Positions 44,280 through 53,110 of a stretch of 64,000 bases of DNA are shown in pieces. Under the pieces are notes generated by a model that was not told the origin of the DNA, ran no database searches, and saw nothing but the letters and a program-made list of their open reading frames with translations. How positions within the stretch are numbered: position 1 is the first letter of the stretch; each line of letters starts with the position of its first letter. The position numbers and the translations under genes were made by a program. Origin of the DNA: JBBBNV01 sp037137075 (GTDB taxonomy: Bacteria; Bacillota; Bacilli; Paenibacillales; NBRC-103111); the NCBI RefSeq assembly GCF_037137075.1, contig NZ_JBBBNV010000005.1, positions 113,640 through 177,639 of the forward strand. The letters are read 5' to 3'.

Positions 44280-45221
44280 ATGCGCAGCCGGTTAAAATGG
44301 CTTGCCCTGCTGTCGTCAGTAGGGATGTTTTTGGTACTTTTGATGGGAGCACTCGTAACCAAGACAGAATCTGGGCGAGGCTGCGGCGACGATTGGCCGC
44401 TCTGCAACGGCCGGTTTGTTCCGGCTTATACGATAGAATCGCTGATTGAATACAGCCACCGGTTTGTGACCGGTATTGAAGGGCTGATCGTGCTCGCCGT
44501 GTTTATCGGCGTCTGGGCTTATGTACGCGACCGCTGGGATGCCCGGGTGCATTCGGCCGGTGCATTGTTTTTTACTATTGTTCAGGCGATACTCGGCGCT
44601 ATGGCGGTGGTTTGGCCGCAATCGCCTCCGGTGCTTGCGCTTCATTTCGGAGTGTCCTTGATGGCCGTCGCCAGCACCTTTCTGCTCGTTCTGGCCTTAT
44701 GGAACTGGCAAGGGGTGAAGGGAGAACGGCCGGGACTTGGCATTTCCTACCGTCCGCTTCCCGGCGAAGCCCGAATCAGCTCAGGCCAGAAATGGCTTGT
44801 ATGGGTTGTAACGATATACTGCTACTGTGTGGTGTATCTGGGCGCTTATGTACGCCATACAGACTCTTCGGGCGGCTGCTCGGGCTGGCCGCTGTGTAAC
44901 GGCGAGGTTATTCCCGAGCTGAGCGGCGCCAGTGGTGTTGCATTTCTTCACAGGCTGGGAGCGCTGCTTTTAATCGTACTGCTTATTGTGCTGTTTTACC
45001 GCTTAAACGGCACGCATGCCGGTATTAGCCGTATCTCGGTTTGGGGTGTGCTGCTGGGCGTGCTGCAAATCTTGAGCGGAGGTCTGCTAGTACTGTCATT
45101 CGGGACAGACTGGTATATTTTTACCAGTATGCTCCATTCGCTGCTGGTAACCATTTTATTTTGTATACTGGTGTACTTGTGCTTGGCCGTATACGGATTA
45201 CGGAAGGGAGAGGACCGATGA
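44280..45221 (+). CDS. ctaA: Heme A synthase (CtaA/COX15)
   Basis: A 313-residue, eight-helix membrane enzyme that oxidises the C8 methyl of heme O to make heme A for cytochrome aa3. The ATG at 44280 has GAGGTGGTAGC upstream. The first half shows the CGDDWPLCNG cysteine pair near residue 36 and the heme-ligand His in YSHRFVTGIEG near 60. His in ALHFGVS lies in a later helix. The second half repeats the plan with GGCSGWPLCNGEVIP and FLHRLGALLL. It overlaps the UbiD-type gene by four bases, linking heme and quinone supply in one transcript. Confidence 0.92.
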   Translation: MRSRLKWLALLSSVGMFLVLLMGALVTKTESGRGCGDDWPLCNGRFVPAYTIESLIEYSHRFVTGIEGLIVLAVFIGVWAYVRDRWDARVHSAGALFFTIVQAILGAMAVVWPQSPPVLALHFGVSLMAVASTFLLVLALWNWQGVKGERPGLGISYRPLPGEARISSGQKWLVWVVTIYCYCVVYLGAYVRHTDSSGGCSGWPLCNGEVIPELSGASGVAFLHRLGALLLIVLLIVLFYRLNGTHAGISRISVWGVLLGVLQILSGGLLVLSFGTDWYIFTSMLHSLLVTILFCILVYLCLAVYGLRKGEDR

Positions 45222-46984
45222 GTTTCGGCAATTTGCGTGATTTTATCGAAGTGCTAAAGAAGGAGAACGACCTGAAGATTATTACGGCTCCGGTCGATCC
45301 TTATTTGGAGCTGGCTGAAATTCACCGGCGTGTCATTGACGAGCAGGGCCCCGCGCTGCTGTTTACCAACGTAAAAGGGAGCCCATTCCCGGTGGTGACG
45401 AATTTGTTTGGCACGAGCCGCCGGGTGGATTTGGCGTTCGGTCCGCGGCCGGAGCAATTAATGAAACGAATTATCGGGGCCAAAGACACCCTGATGCCGC
45501 CTTCGCTCAAGTCATTGTGGAGAGAGCGCGGCTTGCTCGGTTCCTTGAGCAAGGTCGGCTTGAAGCAGGTTCCGGCGTCCCAGGCACCGATAACCGGCGT
45601 ATCGGTGACGGACAATCCGTTGTCCAGGCTTCCGGCTCTGACATGCTGGCAGGAGGACGGAGGACCGTTCATTACGCTGCCGCTAGTTTATACGGAGCAC
45701 CCGGTGAACGGCCAAGGCGAACACAACCTTGGCATGTACCGGATGCAAGTTTTTGACGGTCAAACTACCGGCATGCACTGGCAAATTCAGAAAGGCGGCG
45801 GCTTCCATCACCATGAGGCGGAGCTGCGCAATCAAGCTCTGCCGACGACGGTTTTTCTCGGCGGTCCGCCTGCGCTCATAGCCTCGGCGATTGCTCCGGT
45901 GCCGGAGCATCTGCCTGAGCTGCTGCTGACATCGCTTATTATCGGCGGCAAGCTGCCTGTTACGGCGGACCCGCATGGCGGGCACCGGCTTGTGGCTGAG
46001 GCCGAATTCGCCATTTGCGGCGAGGTGCTTCCGAATGTACGCCGTCCGGAAGGCCCGTTCGGGGATCATTTCGGCTATTATTCTTTAATGCATGATTTCC
46101 CTGTCTTCCAGGTGAAGCGGATGTGGCACCGCAAGGATGCCATTTATCCGGCGACTATTGTTGGCAAACCGAGACAGGAAGACTATTATTTGGGCGAGTT
46201 CCTGCAACGGCTCTTATCTCCGGCTTTCCCGATGGTAATGCCAGGGGTTAAGGAGCTGTGGACCTATGCGGAAAGCGGCTTCCATTCCCTGGCTGCAGCG
46301 ATTGTCCGCGAAAGCTACTCCCGTGAGGCACTGAGCACGGCATTCCGTATTCTCGGAGAGGGCCAGCTCCGGCTGACCAAATTCCTGATGCTGACGGATC
46401 AGCCGGTGGAAATGGAGAACTTCGCCAAGCTGCTGCCGCTGGTGCTGGAGCGCTTTAATCCGCAGCAGGATTTGTTGATTATCGGGCAAACCTCTCACGA
46501 TACCTTGGATTATACAGGACATAAGTTAAATCACGGCAGTAAAGCGATTATGATGGGTGTCGGGGAACCCGTCCGCCGTTTGCAGCATGTATACACCGGA
46601 GGACCGATCCCGGAGGTGCAGGACGCGGCTGTATTTTGTCCCGGCTGCCTTGTCGTTTCGGGAGCGGCTTATGAGAAGGATCCGCAGCTTGCAGAACGGA
46701 TCGCGGCAAGCTGCGGAGCGCAGCTCAGCGAGTGGCCTCTTGTCATTGTGGCGGACGATGCGCAAATCGCAGGCGATCATACCCAGTTTCTGTGGACGGT
46801 CTTTACGAGGTTTAATCCGGCTTCAGACATGTTCGCGGCCAGCCGGGTGCGCCAGCATCATGTCAGCTATGAGCTTCCGATTGTTATTGACGCCCGGATG
46901 AAGCCCGGCTACCCGGACGAGCTGTTCCCGCGGGAGGATATTGTTCAGCTTGTTTCCGAACGCTGGAAACAATATTTTGCCTAG
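45218..46984 (+). CDS. UbiD-family decarboxylase, probably for menaquinone
   Basis: A 588-residue enzyme of the UbiD family of prenylated-FMN decarboxylases. The ATG at 45218 has AAGGGAGAGGA upstream and overlaps the ctaA stop. Conserved segments are FTNVKGSPFPVVTNLFGTSRR, NLGMYRMQVFDGQTTGMHWQ (flavin and metal site region), EAEFAICGEV and EGPFGDHFGYYS with the catalytic Glu. Related enzymes act late in the futalosine menaquinone pathway (sometimes named MqnL), and mqnE lies 5 kb away, so that role is likely but inferred. A UbiX-type partner gene was not seen in the window. Confidence 0.88.
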   Translation: MSFGNLRDFIEVLKKENDLKIITAPVDPYLELAEIHRRVIDEQGPALLFTNVKGSPFPVVTNLFGTSRRVDLAFGPRPEQLMKRIIGAKDTLMPPSLKSLWRERGLLGSLSKVGLKQVPASQAPITGVSVTDNPLSRLPALTCWQEDGGPFITLPLVYTEHPVNGQGEHNLGMYRMQVFDGQTTGMHWQIQKGGGFHHHEAELRNQALPTTVFLGGPPALIASAIAPVPEHLPELLLTSLIIGGKLPVTADPHGGHRLVAEAEFAICGEVLPNVRRPEGPFGDHFGYYSLMHDFPVFQVKRMWHRKDAIYPATIVGKPRQEDYYLGEFLQRLLSPAFPMVMPGVKELWTYAESGFHSLAAAIVRESYSREALSTAFRILGEGQLRLTKFLMLTDQPVEMENFAKLLPLVLERFNPQQDLLIIGQTSHDTLDYTGHKLNHGSKAIMMGVGEPVRRLQHVYTGGPIPEVQDAAVFCPGCLVVSGAAYEKDPQLAERIAASCGAQLSEWPLVIVADDAQIAGDHTQFLWTVFTRFNPASDMFAASRVRQHHVSYELPIVIDARMKPGYPDELFPREDIVQLVSERWKQYFA

Positions 46985-47064
46985 AAAGCAGCGCTTCTTC
47001 AGGAACTGCCGGCCGGCCGCAGCCTGTATTGCAGCGGTCAGGAGGGAAAGGGGTTTATAACAGC

Positions 47065-48036
47065 ATGAGTCAACCGGGACACCCTTCCGCGCTGCTGCCT
47101 CATCTCAGCTTTGTGGCTGTTTATGTGCTGTGGGGCATGAATATGTCCTCGCTGAAATTCGGAGCGGCCGCCTGGCAGGACCCGGTTCTGTTTAACGGAT
47201 ACCGCTACTTGAGTATAATCCCACTTCTGTGGGCTTATACTTATTGGTATTATCGCAAGCATTCGCTTACCTGGATCATGCCGCCGCGCCATGTGCTGTG
47301 GATGAGCCTGATGGGGATTTTGTCCGCAGTCGGTATGGAGGTTGTGCTTACCTACGCGCTCCAGTATTCTAACACGGCGAACGGAGCTGTACTTGGACGG
47401 GGCTTTATGCCGATAATTACAGCCCTTCTGGCGCTTTGTATGCGAGAGCTTCGGCTGACCTGGCGAATTCTAGCCGGCATTCCGCTGGCACTGGCCAGTG
47501 TTGTCTTAATTGTGGGTGGAGGCGAACACGGCTTTCATATTTCCGCAGAAACCCTTCGCGGCGATTTGCTTCTGCTGCTTCGAAGCCTGTTCGGCGCAAT
47601 TTATTTAATCGGCGTAGGGAAAATGATGAACCGTTATCCGCTGCCCCTGCTCGTTTCCGTAGAAATGACAGCCGGCGCCATTGTCCTGCTTCCATACGTA
47701 TTGTGGCAAACCGATTTGTCTGCTCTTGCGGCCTTGCCGCAGTCCGGCTGGATAAGTCTGGCGTACACGTCTGTCGCGGCAACTGCGCTCGGGTTTACTC
47801 TTCACAACTGGAGTCTGGGCAAGCTGGGGCCCTTTAAATCGTCTGTATACGGGTATCTGCTTCCGGTTACGGCCGCTATCAGCGGTTATATTCTGCTTGG
47901 AGAGCAAATCGGCTGGAATCAGATAGTCGGCGGGGCGGGCGTTCTGCTGGCGATGTACCTCGTGCAGCAGGATCGGATGCAGCTGCTGAAGCAAGCGCGA
48001 ACCACAGCTCAAATCAGGAGGGATGCTGATGCTTAG
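47065..48036 (+). CDS. EamA/DMT-family transporter
   Basis: A 323-residue protein with ten predicted transmembrane segments and the internal repeat of EamA proteins. The ATG at 47065 has GGAGGGAAAGGGG upstream, and twelve upstream codons are not conserved-looking. Segments such as FVAVYVLWGMNMSSLKFGAA, TNAANGAVLGRGFMPIITALLA-like and SLAYTSVAATALGFTLHNWS are typical. The family exports or imports amino acids, nucleosides or drugs; the substrate is unknown. The next gene begins inside its last codons. Confidence 0.88.
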   Translation: MSQPGHPSALLPHLSFVAVYVLWGMNMSSLKFGAAAWQDPVLFNGYRYLSIIPLLWAYTYWYYRKHSLTWIMPPRHVLWMSLMGILSAVGMEVVLTYALQYSNTANGAVLGRGFMPIITALLALCMRELRLTWRILAGIPLALASVVLIVGGGEHGFHISAETLRGDLLLLLRSLFGAIYLIGVGKMMNRYPLPLLVSVEMTAGAIVLLPYVLWQTDLSALAALPQSGWISLAYTSVAATALGFTLHNWSLGKLGPFKSSVYGYLLPVTAAISGYILLGEQIGWNQIVGGAGVLLAMYLVQQDRMQLLKQARTTAQIRRDADA

Positions 48037-48739
48037 ATCGTTGTTTGGCGAACCGCCGCGGAAGGATGAGGGACTGCTGCTGGAGGCGATGCAGTCGATA
48101 AAGCAGTATGACAAACGGCTGCAGAAGCTTATGGAAAAAGATCCGAAGCGCTGCCACCGCTACACCTATTTCTCCCTATGGGCACTCAGTCTGATTGGCT
48201 CATTGAACGAATTGGAGCAAAGTGTTTATGCTGCGGAGGGCTACAGCCAGAAGATAACGACTACCTATGTAGAAGGGATGTCCCCGGAAGAGCTTAGCGG
48301 CTATCAGCGGTACAATTATTATTATAAAAATGCATTTATCCGTTTATTTTCAGTATTGGACAAGCTGGGCTATTTCACCGATGAGCTGCTGGAACTGAAT
48401 ACGCGGAAGGTGAAGGAGCGCTACTCGTATTATACCGTTCTCCGTCAGCTGCATCACCGCAGATCGGACCCGGACCTGGATCGCCAGTTGTTTGACATCA
48501 AGACGAAATATAAGGATACGATGGCTCGGCTGCGTAAGCAGCGCAACATGGAAGTCCACTTGTTTAATGCTGAGATGCTGGATGACCTCGCCCGGGCGAA
48601 TTTGTGCCGGGGAGATCGCACGTATGTAGAGCGTCTGGATGAAAATATGCGCGATTTGCAAGAAGGGCTCGACATGGTTTGCTTGAGTCTGCATACCGTA
48701 TTTACGTATGTCGTTCGCAAAGGTAAAATGATTGTATAA
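48029..48739 (+). CDS. Predicted HEPN-like domain protein
   Basis: A 236-residue helical protein. The ATG at 48029 has CAGGAGGG six bases upstream and overlaps the end of the transporter gene. The region near residue 165-180 has RNMEVH, an R-x4-H motif like that of HEPN-type RNases, after a basic helix (TMARLRKQRN). I recall a HEPN-type family named after Cthe_2314 in related bacteria with this layout, but could not compare it. No partner nucleotidyltransferase is adjacent. Regulatory or RNA-cleaving activity is inference. Confidence 0.55.
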   Translation: MLRSLFGEPPRKDEGLLLEAMQSIKQYDKRLQKLMEKDPKRCHRYTYFSLWALSLIGSLNELEQSVYAAEGYSQKITTTYVEGMSPEELSGYQRYNYYYKNAFIRLFSVLDKLGYFTDELLELNTRKVKERYSYYTVLRQLHHRRSDPDLDRQLFDIKTKYKDTMARLRKQRNMEVHLFNAEMLDDLARANLCRGDRTYVERLDENMRDLQEGLDMVCLSLHTVFTYVVRKGKMIV

Positions 48740-48813
48740 CCGTTGTACATAACATACGCAGCAAAATACAAATACGAATGCAGGATTCAGCAAAGAGTGG
48801 GGGGAGACCGTTC

Positions 48814-49617
48814 ATGGAACAGGCTCGACGTGTCGCGCTCATCACCGGCAGCGCCAAGGGCTTAGGTAAAATGACGGCGCTTTCGCTTGCTGCCCTAGGC
48901 TTTGATACGGTGCTGACTTACGTGAACAGCCGGGCAGAAGCGTTCCGATTGGCCGAAACGATTCAGGCGGCCGGAGTCCGTTGTATGGCGATTCGCGCCG
49001 ACATTGCCGATTCTTCACAGATTGAGCAGCTGATGGCGGAGGTCGAGCGGGAATTCGGAGGCGTTGATATTCTCGTCAATAATGCAGGGCCGTTCATTCG
49101 CGAACGGAGGCTGTTTGCGGAATATTCTTTAGCCGAGATTGACTATTTGATGCGGGGTAACCTGCTTGGCGTCATGGAGCTGGATTACCGTGTTCTTCCT
49201 TACATGCGCAGCCGCGGCTGGGGAAGAATTATCCACTTTGGCTTCGGACATGCGGCGGAGGCAAGGGCATGGCCCCACAGGGCTGTATATGCGGCAGCCA
49301 AGGTGGGGCTGGTCTCTTTTACCAAAACGCTCGCGGTGGAGGAAGCCCCGTTCGGCGTCACGGTCAATATGATTTGCCCGGGTGATATTCGTGGCGAGAA
49401 TAAGGAGAAGGGGATCGTCGACGTCCGTCATTTGGAAGACGGGGAGTCCCCGCGCGGACGCCCGGGATCGGGAGAGGACGTGTCGCGTGTGATTTCTTTT
49501 CTATGCCAGGATCATTCGGATTTCATCACAGGCAATATTATGGATATCAGCGGAGGACTGGACCCGATTCGGCCGCTTTCTTTCTCGGCTGTACGCGGCG
49601 GAGCCGCAAAGCACTGA
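48814..49617 (+). CDS. Short-chain dehydrogenase/reductase
   Basis: A 267-residue Rossmann enzyme. The ATG at 48814 has GTGGGGGGAG upstream. The cofactor motif is TGSAKGLG near residue 12, NNAGPF is near 92, and YAAAK is near 163. The position 13 residues before the catalytic Tyr, normally Ser, is His (HFGFGHAAEA), which some FabG-like subfamilies share. After it MICPGDIRG is typical. It could be a FabG-like reductase or a relative with altered chemistry. A strong terminator follows. Confidence 0.85.
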   Translation: MEQARRVALITGSAKGLGKMTALSLAALGFDTVLTYVNSRAEAFRLAETIQAAGVRCMAIRADIADSSQIEQLMAEVEREFGGVDILVNNAGPFIRERRLFAEYSLAEIDYLMRGNLLGVMELDYRVLPYMRSRGWGRIIHFGFGHAAEARAWPHRAVYAAAKVGLVSFTKTLAVEEAPFGVTVNMICPGDIRGENKEKGIVDVRHLEDGESPRGRPGSGEDVSRVISFLCQDHSDFITGNIMDISGGLDPIRPLSFSAVRGGAAKH

Positions 49618-49680
49618 GGGAGAAATCCTCAGCCAGTGAGCGACCGATGAACTGCTGCAAAAGCATTAGAGTCAAAAACT

Positions 49681-49724
49681 AAAGCCCTGCTTGCCGGACA
49701 AATGGTCCAGGCCAGCAGGGCTTT
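49681..49724. terminator. Bidirectional terminator
   Basis: AAAGCCCTGC pairs with GCAGGGCTTT, with further pairing inside. It lies between the convergent dehydrogenase and yutI-like genes and can serve both. Confidence 0.85.
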
Positions 49725-49775
49725 GGTCAATGGAATGAAAGTAAACGGTCAACGCCGAGATTTATATCGGTACAA

Positions 49776-50021
49776 TTAAAATACTTGAACTACCTCGGTG
49801 ATGCCTTCAACCTCTTCAACAAGCGCACGCTCAATACCGGCTTTCAGCGTAATGGTAGAGCTCGGGCAGCTGCCGCATGCCCCCATCAGACGAAGCTTAA
49901 CGATACCGTCTTCAACATCAACAAGCTCGACGTCGCCGCCATCGCGCTGCAGGAAGGGACGGAGCTTATCCAAGACCTCAAGCACTTCATCATAAACGGA
50001 TGTTTGTGTATTTTCACTCAT
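49776..50021 (-). CDS. yutI: NifU C-terminal-domain iron-sulfur protein
   Basis: An 81-residue protein made of the NifU C-terminal (Nfu) domain. The start at 50021 has AAGGAG at good spacing; an ATG three codons earlier overlaps the binding site. LRPFLQRDGGDVELVDVEDG and the CGSC pair (ACGSCPSS, about residue 53) are the cluster-holding site, with EGITEVVQVF at the end. It delivers Fe-S clusters to target enzymes. It is divergent from yuzB, as in the B. subtilis yut region. Confidence 0.9.
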   Translation of the reverse strand: MSENTQTSVYDEVLEVLDKLRPFLQRDGGDVELVDVEDGIVKLRLMGACGSCPSSTITLKAGIERALVEEVEGITEVVQVF

Positions 50022-50096
50022 TTGCGTCATCTCCTTTCTTTATATTATTATATTACAAGTACTTTCAAAATAAAATGGCACAGATGGGGAATAACA

Positions 50097-50360
50097 ATGC
50101 GTCCAATTATAGAATTTTGCTCCAATAACATGCATCACGGCACAGACGGGCTAATGGCCAAGCTGGAAGGCCGGATGGAGCTTGACGTCATCGAATACGG
50201 CTGTCTCGGCAATTGCGGCATATGCTACATGAAGCCGTTCGCTTTATTTAACGGGCAAATTGTGGAAGCGGACACCGTTCAAGAGCTGGAGCAGCGTCTG
50301 GAAGCGATGATTGCCGAAAGCGAGGACGTTTTTGCTGATTTTGATATTCCCGGTGAATAA
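50097..50360 (+). CDS. yuzB: YuzB-family protein (DUF1450)
   Basis: An 87-residue protein with an N-terminal FCSNNMHHG, then CLGNCGICY (cysteine pattern like a small iron-sulfur or redox protein) and KPFALFNGQIVEAD. This is the YuzB/DUF1450 family. The ATG at 50097 follows GATGGGGA. The function is unknown; its neighbours yutI and yutJ point to redox or Fe-S metabolism. A GC-rich hairpin (50375-50391) follows. Confidence 0.88.
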   Translation: MRPIIEFCSNNMHHGTDGLMAKLEGRMELDVIEYGCLGNCGICYMKPFALFNGQIVEADTVQELEQRLEAMIAESEDVFADFDIPGE

Positions 50361-50402
50361 GTGAAGCCAAGCAGCGGGTGCCGTGCCCGCCGCTATTGGA
50401 AG

Positions 50403-51467
50403 CTAACCGAAGTGATGCTTGGACATCCAGAGCACGCCGCTTTTCAGAACACGAGGCACTTTGCCGATTAGGGTTGTCTTATTGCCCATGAGGCCGAAGC
50501 CGCACTTTTTCCCGAGCGAACCGAGTACGCCCTTCAATTTAATAGGCTTTAGCACGGGAGTTCGGTTTTCCCATTCTGCTTCCAATACCTCGGCTACATG
50601 TCTGGCCATTACCTCGGCAAGCTGAGCGCTGGGAGAGTATGGCATACTGGCGCAATCTCCGATGACGAATAGTTCCGGGTGCTCCGGAATTTGATGATAT
50701 TCCCCCAGAAGCACACGACCTTGCGGGTCCTTGCCTACCGGCAGCGCGCCGACGAGCGGGCTCGGCTGAATGCCAGCGGTCCAGACGGTCAAGTCCGTCG
50801 CCAATTCGACATCCCGGTTGTAGATGGCTCCGGACTCCAGCTTCGAAATTGCGCAATGCCCAAGCATCTCGACCTCATGCTCCAAAAACCAGGTGCGCAC
50901 ATAGGAGCGCAGCCTCTCCGGAAACGGAGACAGGATGCTGTCTCCCCGATCCAGAATGCGAATGTTCAAATCAGGACGGCTTTCCCGCAGCTCGGAGGCA
51001 ATCTCCACCCCGCTTAAACCTCCCCCGACAACGGAAACTTGTGCATAAGGCTTAAGCTCATTCAGCGCGATATAAGCTTGACGGGAGGAGGACAGCGTTT
51101 GGATGCTGTGGGAAAATTCTGAAGCCCCTTCGACTCCGTGATACTTGTCAACACAACCAAGCGCGATAATGAGCCGGTCGTAAGGAACCGGGTCGTGATT
51201 GCTTATCTCCACTTGTTTGGTCTCCAAATGGATACAGGTAATTTCGCCATAAATAATATCAAGCCGCGGGTCCTGCGGAAATGCGACGCGAATATGCGAT
51301 TCCGGGATGGTTCCGGCAGCCAAAGCGTAATATTCGGTCTTGAGCCCCTGATACGCCATCCGGTCAATGAGGACGATGCGGGTATCCTTCGGAATTTTTT
51401 TCTCCAGCAGCTCGTGTACAAGTGTCAAGCCTCCGTAGCCGCCGCCTAAAATAACAATTGACTTCAT
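50403..51467 (-). CDS. yutJ: NAD(P)/FAD-dependent oxidoreductase (YutJ-like)
   Basis: A 354-residue flavoprotein of the NDH-2-like family. FAD motif ILGGGYGG (residue 5-12), NAD motif VVGGGLSGVEIASEL (near 150), and VIGDCASM (near 270) are clear. Length is shorter than the 396-residue NDH-2 at 56.3 kb, and the C-terminal membrane-binding region is reduced. B. subtilis YutJ is the probable orthologue by neighbours yutI and yuzB. It may reduce a quinone or another acceptor. AAGGG precedes the ATG. Confidence 0.88.
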   Translation of the reverse strand: MKSIVILGGGYGGLTLVHELLEKKIPKDTRIVLIDRMAYQGLKTEYYALAAGTIPESHIRVAFPQDPRLDIIYGEITCIHLETKQVEISNHDPVPYDRLIIALGCVDKYHGVEGASEFSHSIQTLSSSRQAYIALNELKPYAQVSVVGGGLSGVEIASELRESRPDLNIRILDRGDSILSPFPERLRSYVRTWFLEHEVEMLGHCAISKLESGAIYNRDVELATDLTVWTAGIQPSPLVGALPVGKDPQGRVLLGEYHQIPEHPELFVIGDCASMPYSPSAQLAEVMARHVAEVLEAEWENRTPVLKPIKLKGVLGSLGKKCGFGLMGNKTTLIGKVPRVLKSGVLWMSKHHFG

Positions 51468-51600
51468 AAGCAGTACCCTTTCTCTCCGGTTTCATGCTCT
51501 CTAAGAAGCTGACTTATTCGATATCTTTTATTATGTCCCGAACCGGACGGGTTGCCGCTTCCAAAGTCAAGAAGACAGGAACCGGCATTCCCGCCATCTT

Positions 51601-52704
51601 TTACTCGTATATTTTAATCGGATTGTAGAACGTATCCCGCTCAATGGCAACGCGGCCAGCGCCCTGGATCAGCCAAACGAGCTCGTCTCGGGTCAAGCCT
51701 TCCGGAGACAACGCGCCTGCGGCGTGACTGATTTTCTCTTTAATAATGGTGCCATGCACGTCGGAAGCTCCGAAAGTAAGGGCAATTTGCGTAATCTGGG
51801 TGCCCAGGTTAATGAAATAGGCTTTAATATGCGGGATGTTATCCAGCATCAGACGGCTGATCGCGATGGTCTTCAGATCGTCAAAAGCGGCGACCCGGCG
51901 TTTAATTCCGGCGTTTACGCTGGCTGGCTGTACGGCGTTCGGAATGAATACCATGAAGCCGTCCGTTTCATCCTGCAGCTCCCGCAGCTGGGTCATATGA
52001 AGAATGCGCTCTTCCTTCGTTTCAATGGAGCCGTACAGCATGGTGGCGTGTGTTTTCAGCCCGAGGCCGTGCGCAACCCGCTGAACCTCCAGCCATTGCT
52101 CCGTCGTTGCCTTGCCGACGCCCATTTTTTTGCGGTACCGTTCGGATAAAATCTCCGCGCCGCCCCCGGTCAGCGTGCCGAGTCCTGCATCCATAAGCGT
52201 TTTCAGCACATCTGCATAGCTCAGGCCGCTAATGCGCGAGAAGAACTCGATTTCCGCCGCGGTGTGGGACTTGATGGTAACGTCCGGATAGTTTTCCTTC
52301 AGCGCTTTGATACAGTCCACGTAGTAGGAAAACGGCACATTCGGATTGTGTCCGCCCGTAATATGGAATTCCCGCATGCCGGGATGGTAATATTGCGCCA
52401 CATACTCGACCATTTCCTGCGGGCTCAGCGTATAGGCACCGTCTTGCCCTTCGTCGCGGCGGAAGTGACAGAACGCACAGTGCGCTTCGCACACATTGGT
52501 ATAATATAAGCTCATGTTTTCGATAAAATAAACATTGCGTCCGTTCTTGCGAAGATTCACTTGATTGGCGAGCTGGCCCATGGTCAGCAAATCGTCCGAC
52601 TCATACAGGAAAACACCGTCCTCTACACTGAGGCGCTGTTCGTTTTCCACCTTTTCCACAATTTCGGCCATGCGCCGTTTTGCATCTTTAATGATGACAT
52701 TCAT
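51601..52704 (-). CDS. mqnE: Aminofutalosine synthase (radical SAM)
   Basis: A 367-residue radical SAM enzyme of the futalosine menaquinone pathway. It joins 3-[(1-carboxyvinyl)oxy]benzoate and a SAM-derived adenosyl radical to form 6-amino-6-deoxyfutalosine. The cluster motif CEAHCAFC (C-x3-C-x2-C) is near residue 73. Other marks are REFHITGGHNP near 112, TLTGGGAEILS near 178 and NIPHIKAYFINLGTQITQIA near 290. Length fits MqnE and not the related MqnC. GGAGGGAG precedes the ATG. A long leader with a hairpin terminator lies upstream. Confidence 0.93.
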   Translation of the reverse strand: MNVIIKDAKRRMAEIVEKVENEQRLSVEDGVFLYESDDLLTMGQLANQVNLRKNGRNVYFIENMSLYYTNVCEAHCAFCHFRRDEGQDGAYTLSPQEMVEYVAQYYHPGMREFHITGGHNPNVPFSYYVDCIKALKENYPDVTIKSHTAAEIEFFSRISGLSYADVLKTLMDAGLGTLTGGGAEILSERYRKKMGVGKATTEQWLEVQRVAHGLGLKTHATMLYGSIETKEERILHMTQLRELQDETDGFMVFIPNAVQPASVNAGIKRRVAAFDDLKTIAISRLMLDNIPHIKAYFINLGTQITQIALTFGASDVHGTIIKEKISHAAGALSPEGLTRDELVWLIQGAGRVAIERDTFYNPIKIYE

Positions 52705-52868
52705 AGCTGTTGCTCCCTCCTATAAGACATGCAACTCCAACAAAGAAAAGCGATTCCGCAGCCTCCTATAACAAGAAAAAGGCAGCTCCGAGCTTACGCC
52801 CTTGCCGCAGCACCCGTAGACCGGCAGTGAGCTGTTTTGCTCTGTTTGCCGGGTCACTTGCCTAATTC
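52705..52868 (-). promoter_or_regulatory. mqnE leader with putative transcription attenuator
   Basis: On the minus strand, about 30 bases after the promoter, AACAGCTCACTGCCG pairs partly with CGGCA and GAGCTG, followed by TTTTT (plus-strand span about 52776-52836). This looks like an intrinsic terminator upstream of the coding start. A segment before it (CCCGGCA, plus 52845-52853) can pair with TGCCGG of the terminator's left arm, giving a competing structure. The arrangement fits an attenuator or riboswitch, but no known class was matched. Confidence 0.5.
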
Positions 52869-52874
52869 TATTTC

Positions 52875-52903
52875 ATTATAAACCTCCTGCCGGGCAGGGG
52901 CAA
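52875..52903 (-). promoter_or_regulatory. Promoter of mqnE
   Basis: On the minus strand TTGCCC (52903-52898) and TATAAT (52880-52875) are 17 bases apart, a strong sigma-A promoter. The -35 lies in a GC-rich palindrome. Confidence 0.7.
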
Positions 52904-53110
52904 TACAGCAGCCTGAATTCAAAACGACGGGTCTTGTCAACGGCCCAGTTCGGTTTATTACCGGGCATATCGCTCTTTTCAGCGGCATTTTGGCACATTT
53001 TTTTAAATATTTATACTAATCTTGTATCTTTTTATAAAACATTCCGCTATACTATCAGATTGTGAGCTTTATTCTAAGCCATCGGGACTTGTGAGGAATA
53101 GGTGATTACG
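52904..53110. other. Intergenic region before the Spo0E-like gene
   Basis: An AT-rich region with no gene. A TATACT at 53048-53053 with a weak TTGTAT upstream is the best candidate for the promoter of the Spo0E-like gene. Nothing else was recognised. Confidence 0.45.

Noticed and set aside
52705..52868. mqnE leader as a SAM or TPP riboswitch
   Set aside because: An ACCCGGCAAAC piece recalls the SAM-I core, but the other conserved blocks of SAM-I and TPP classes are missing.
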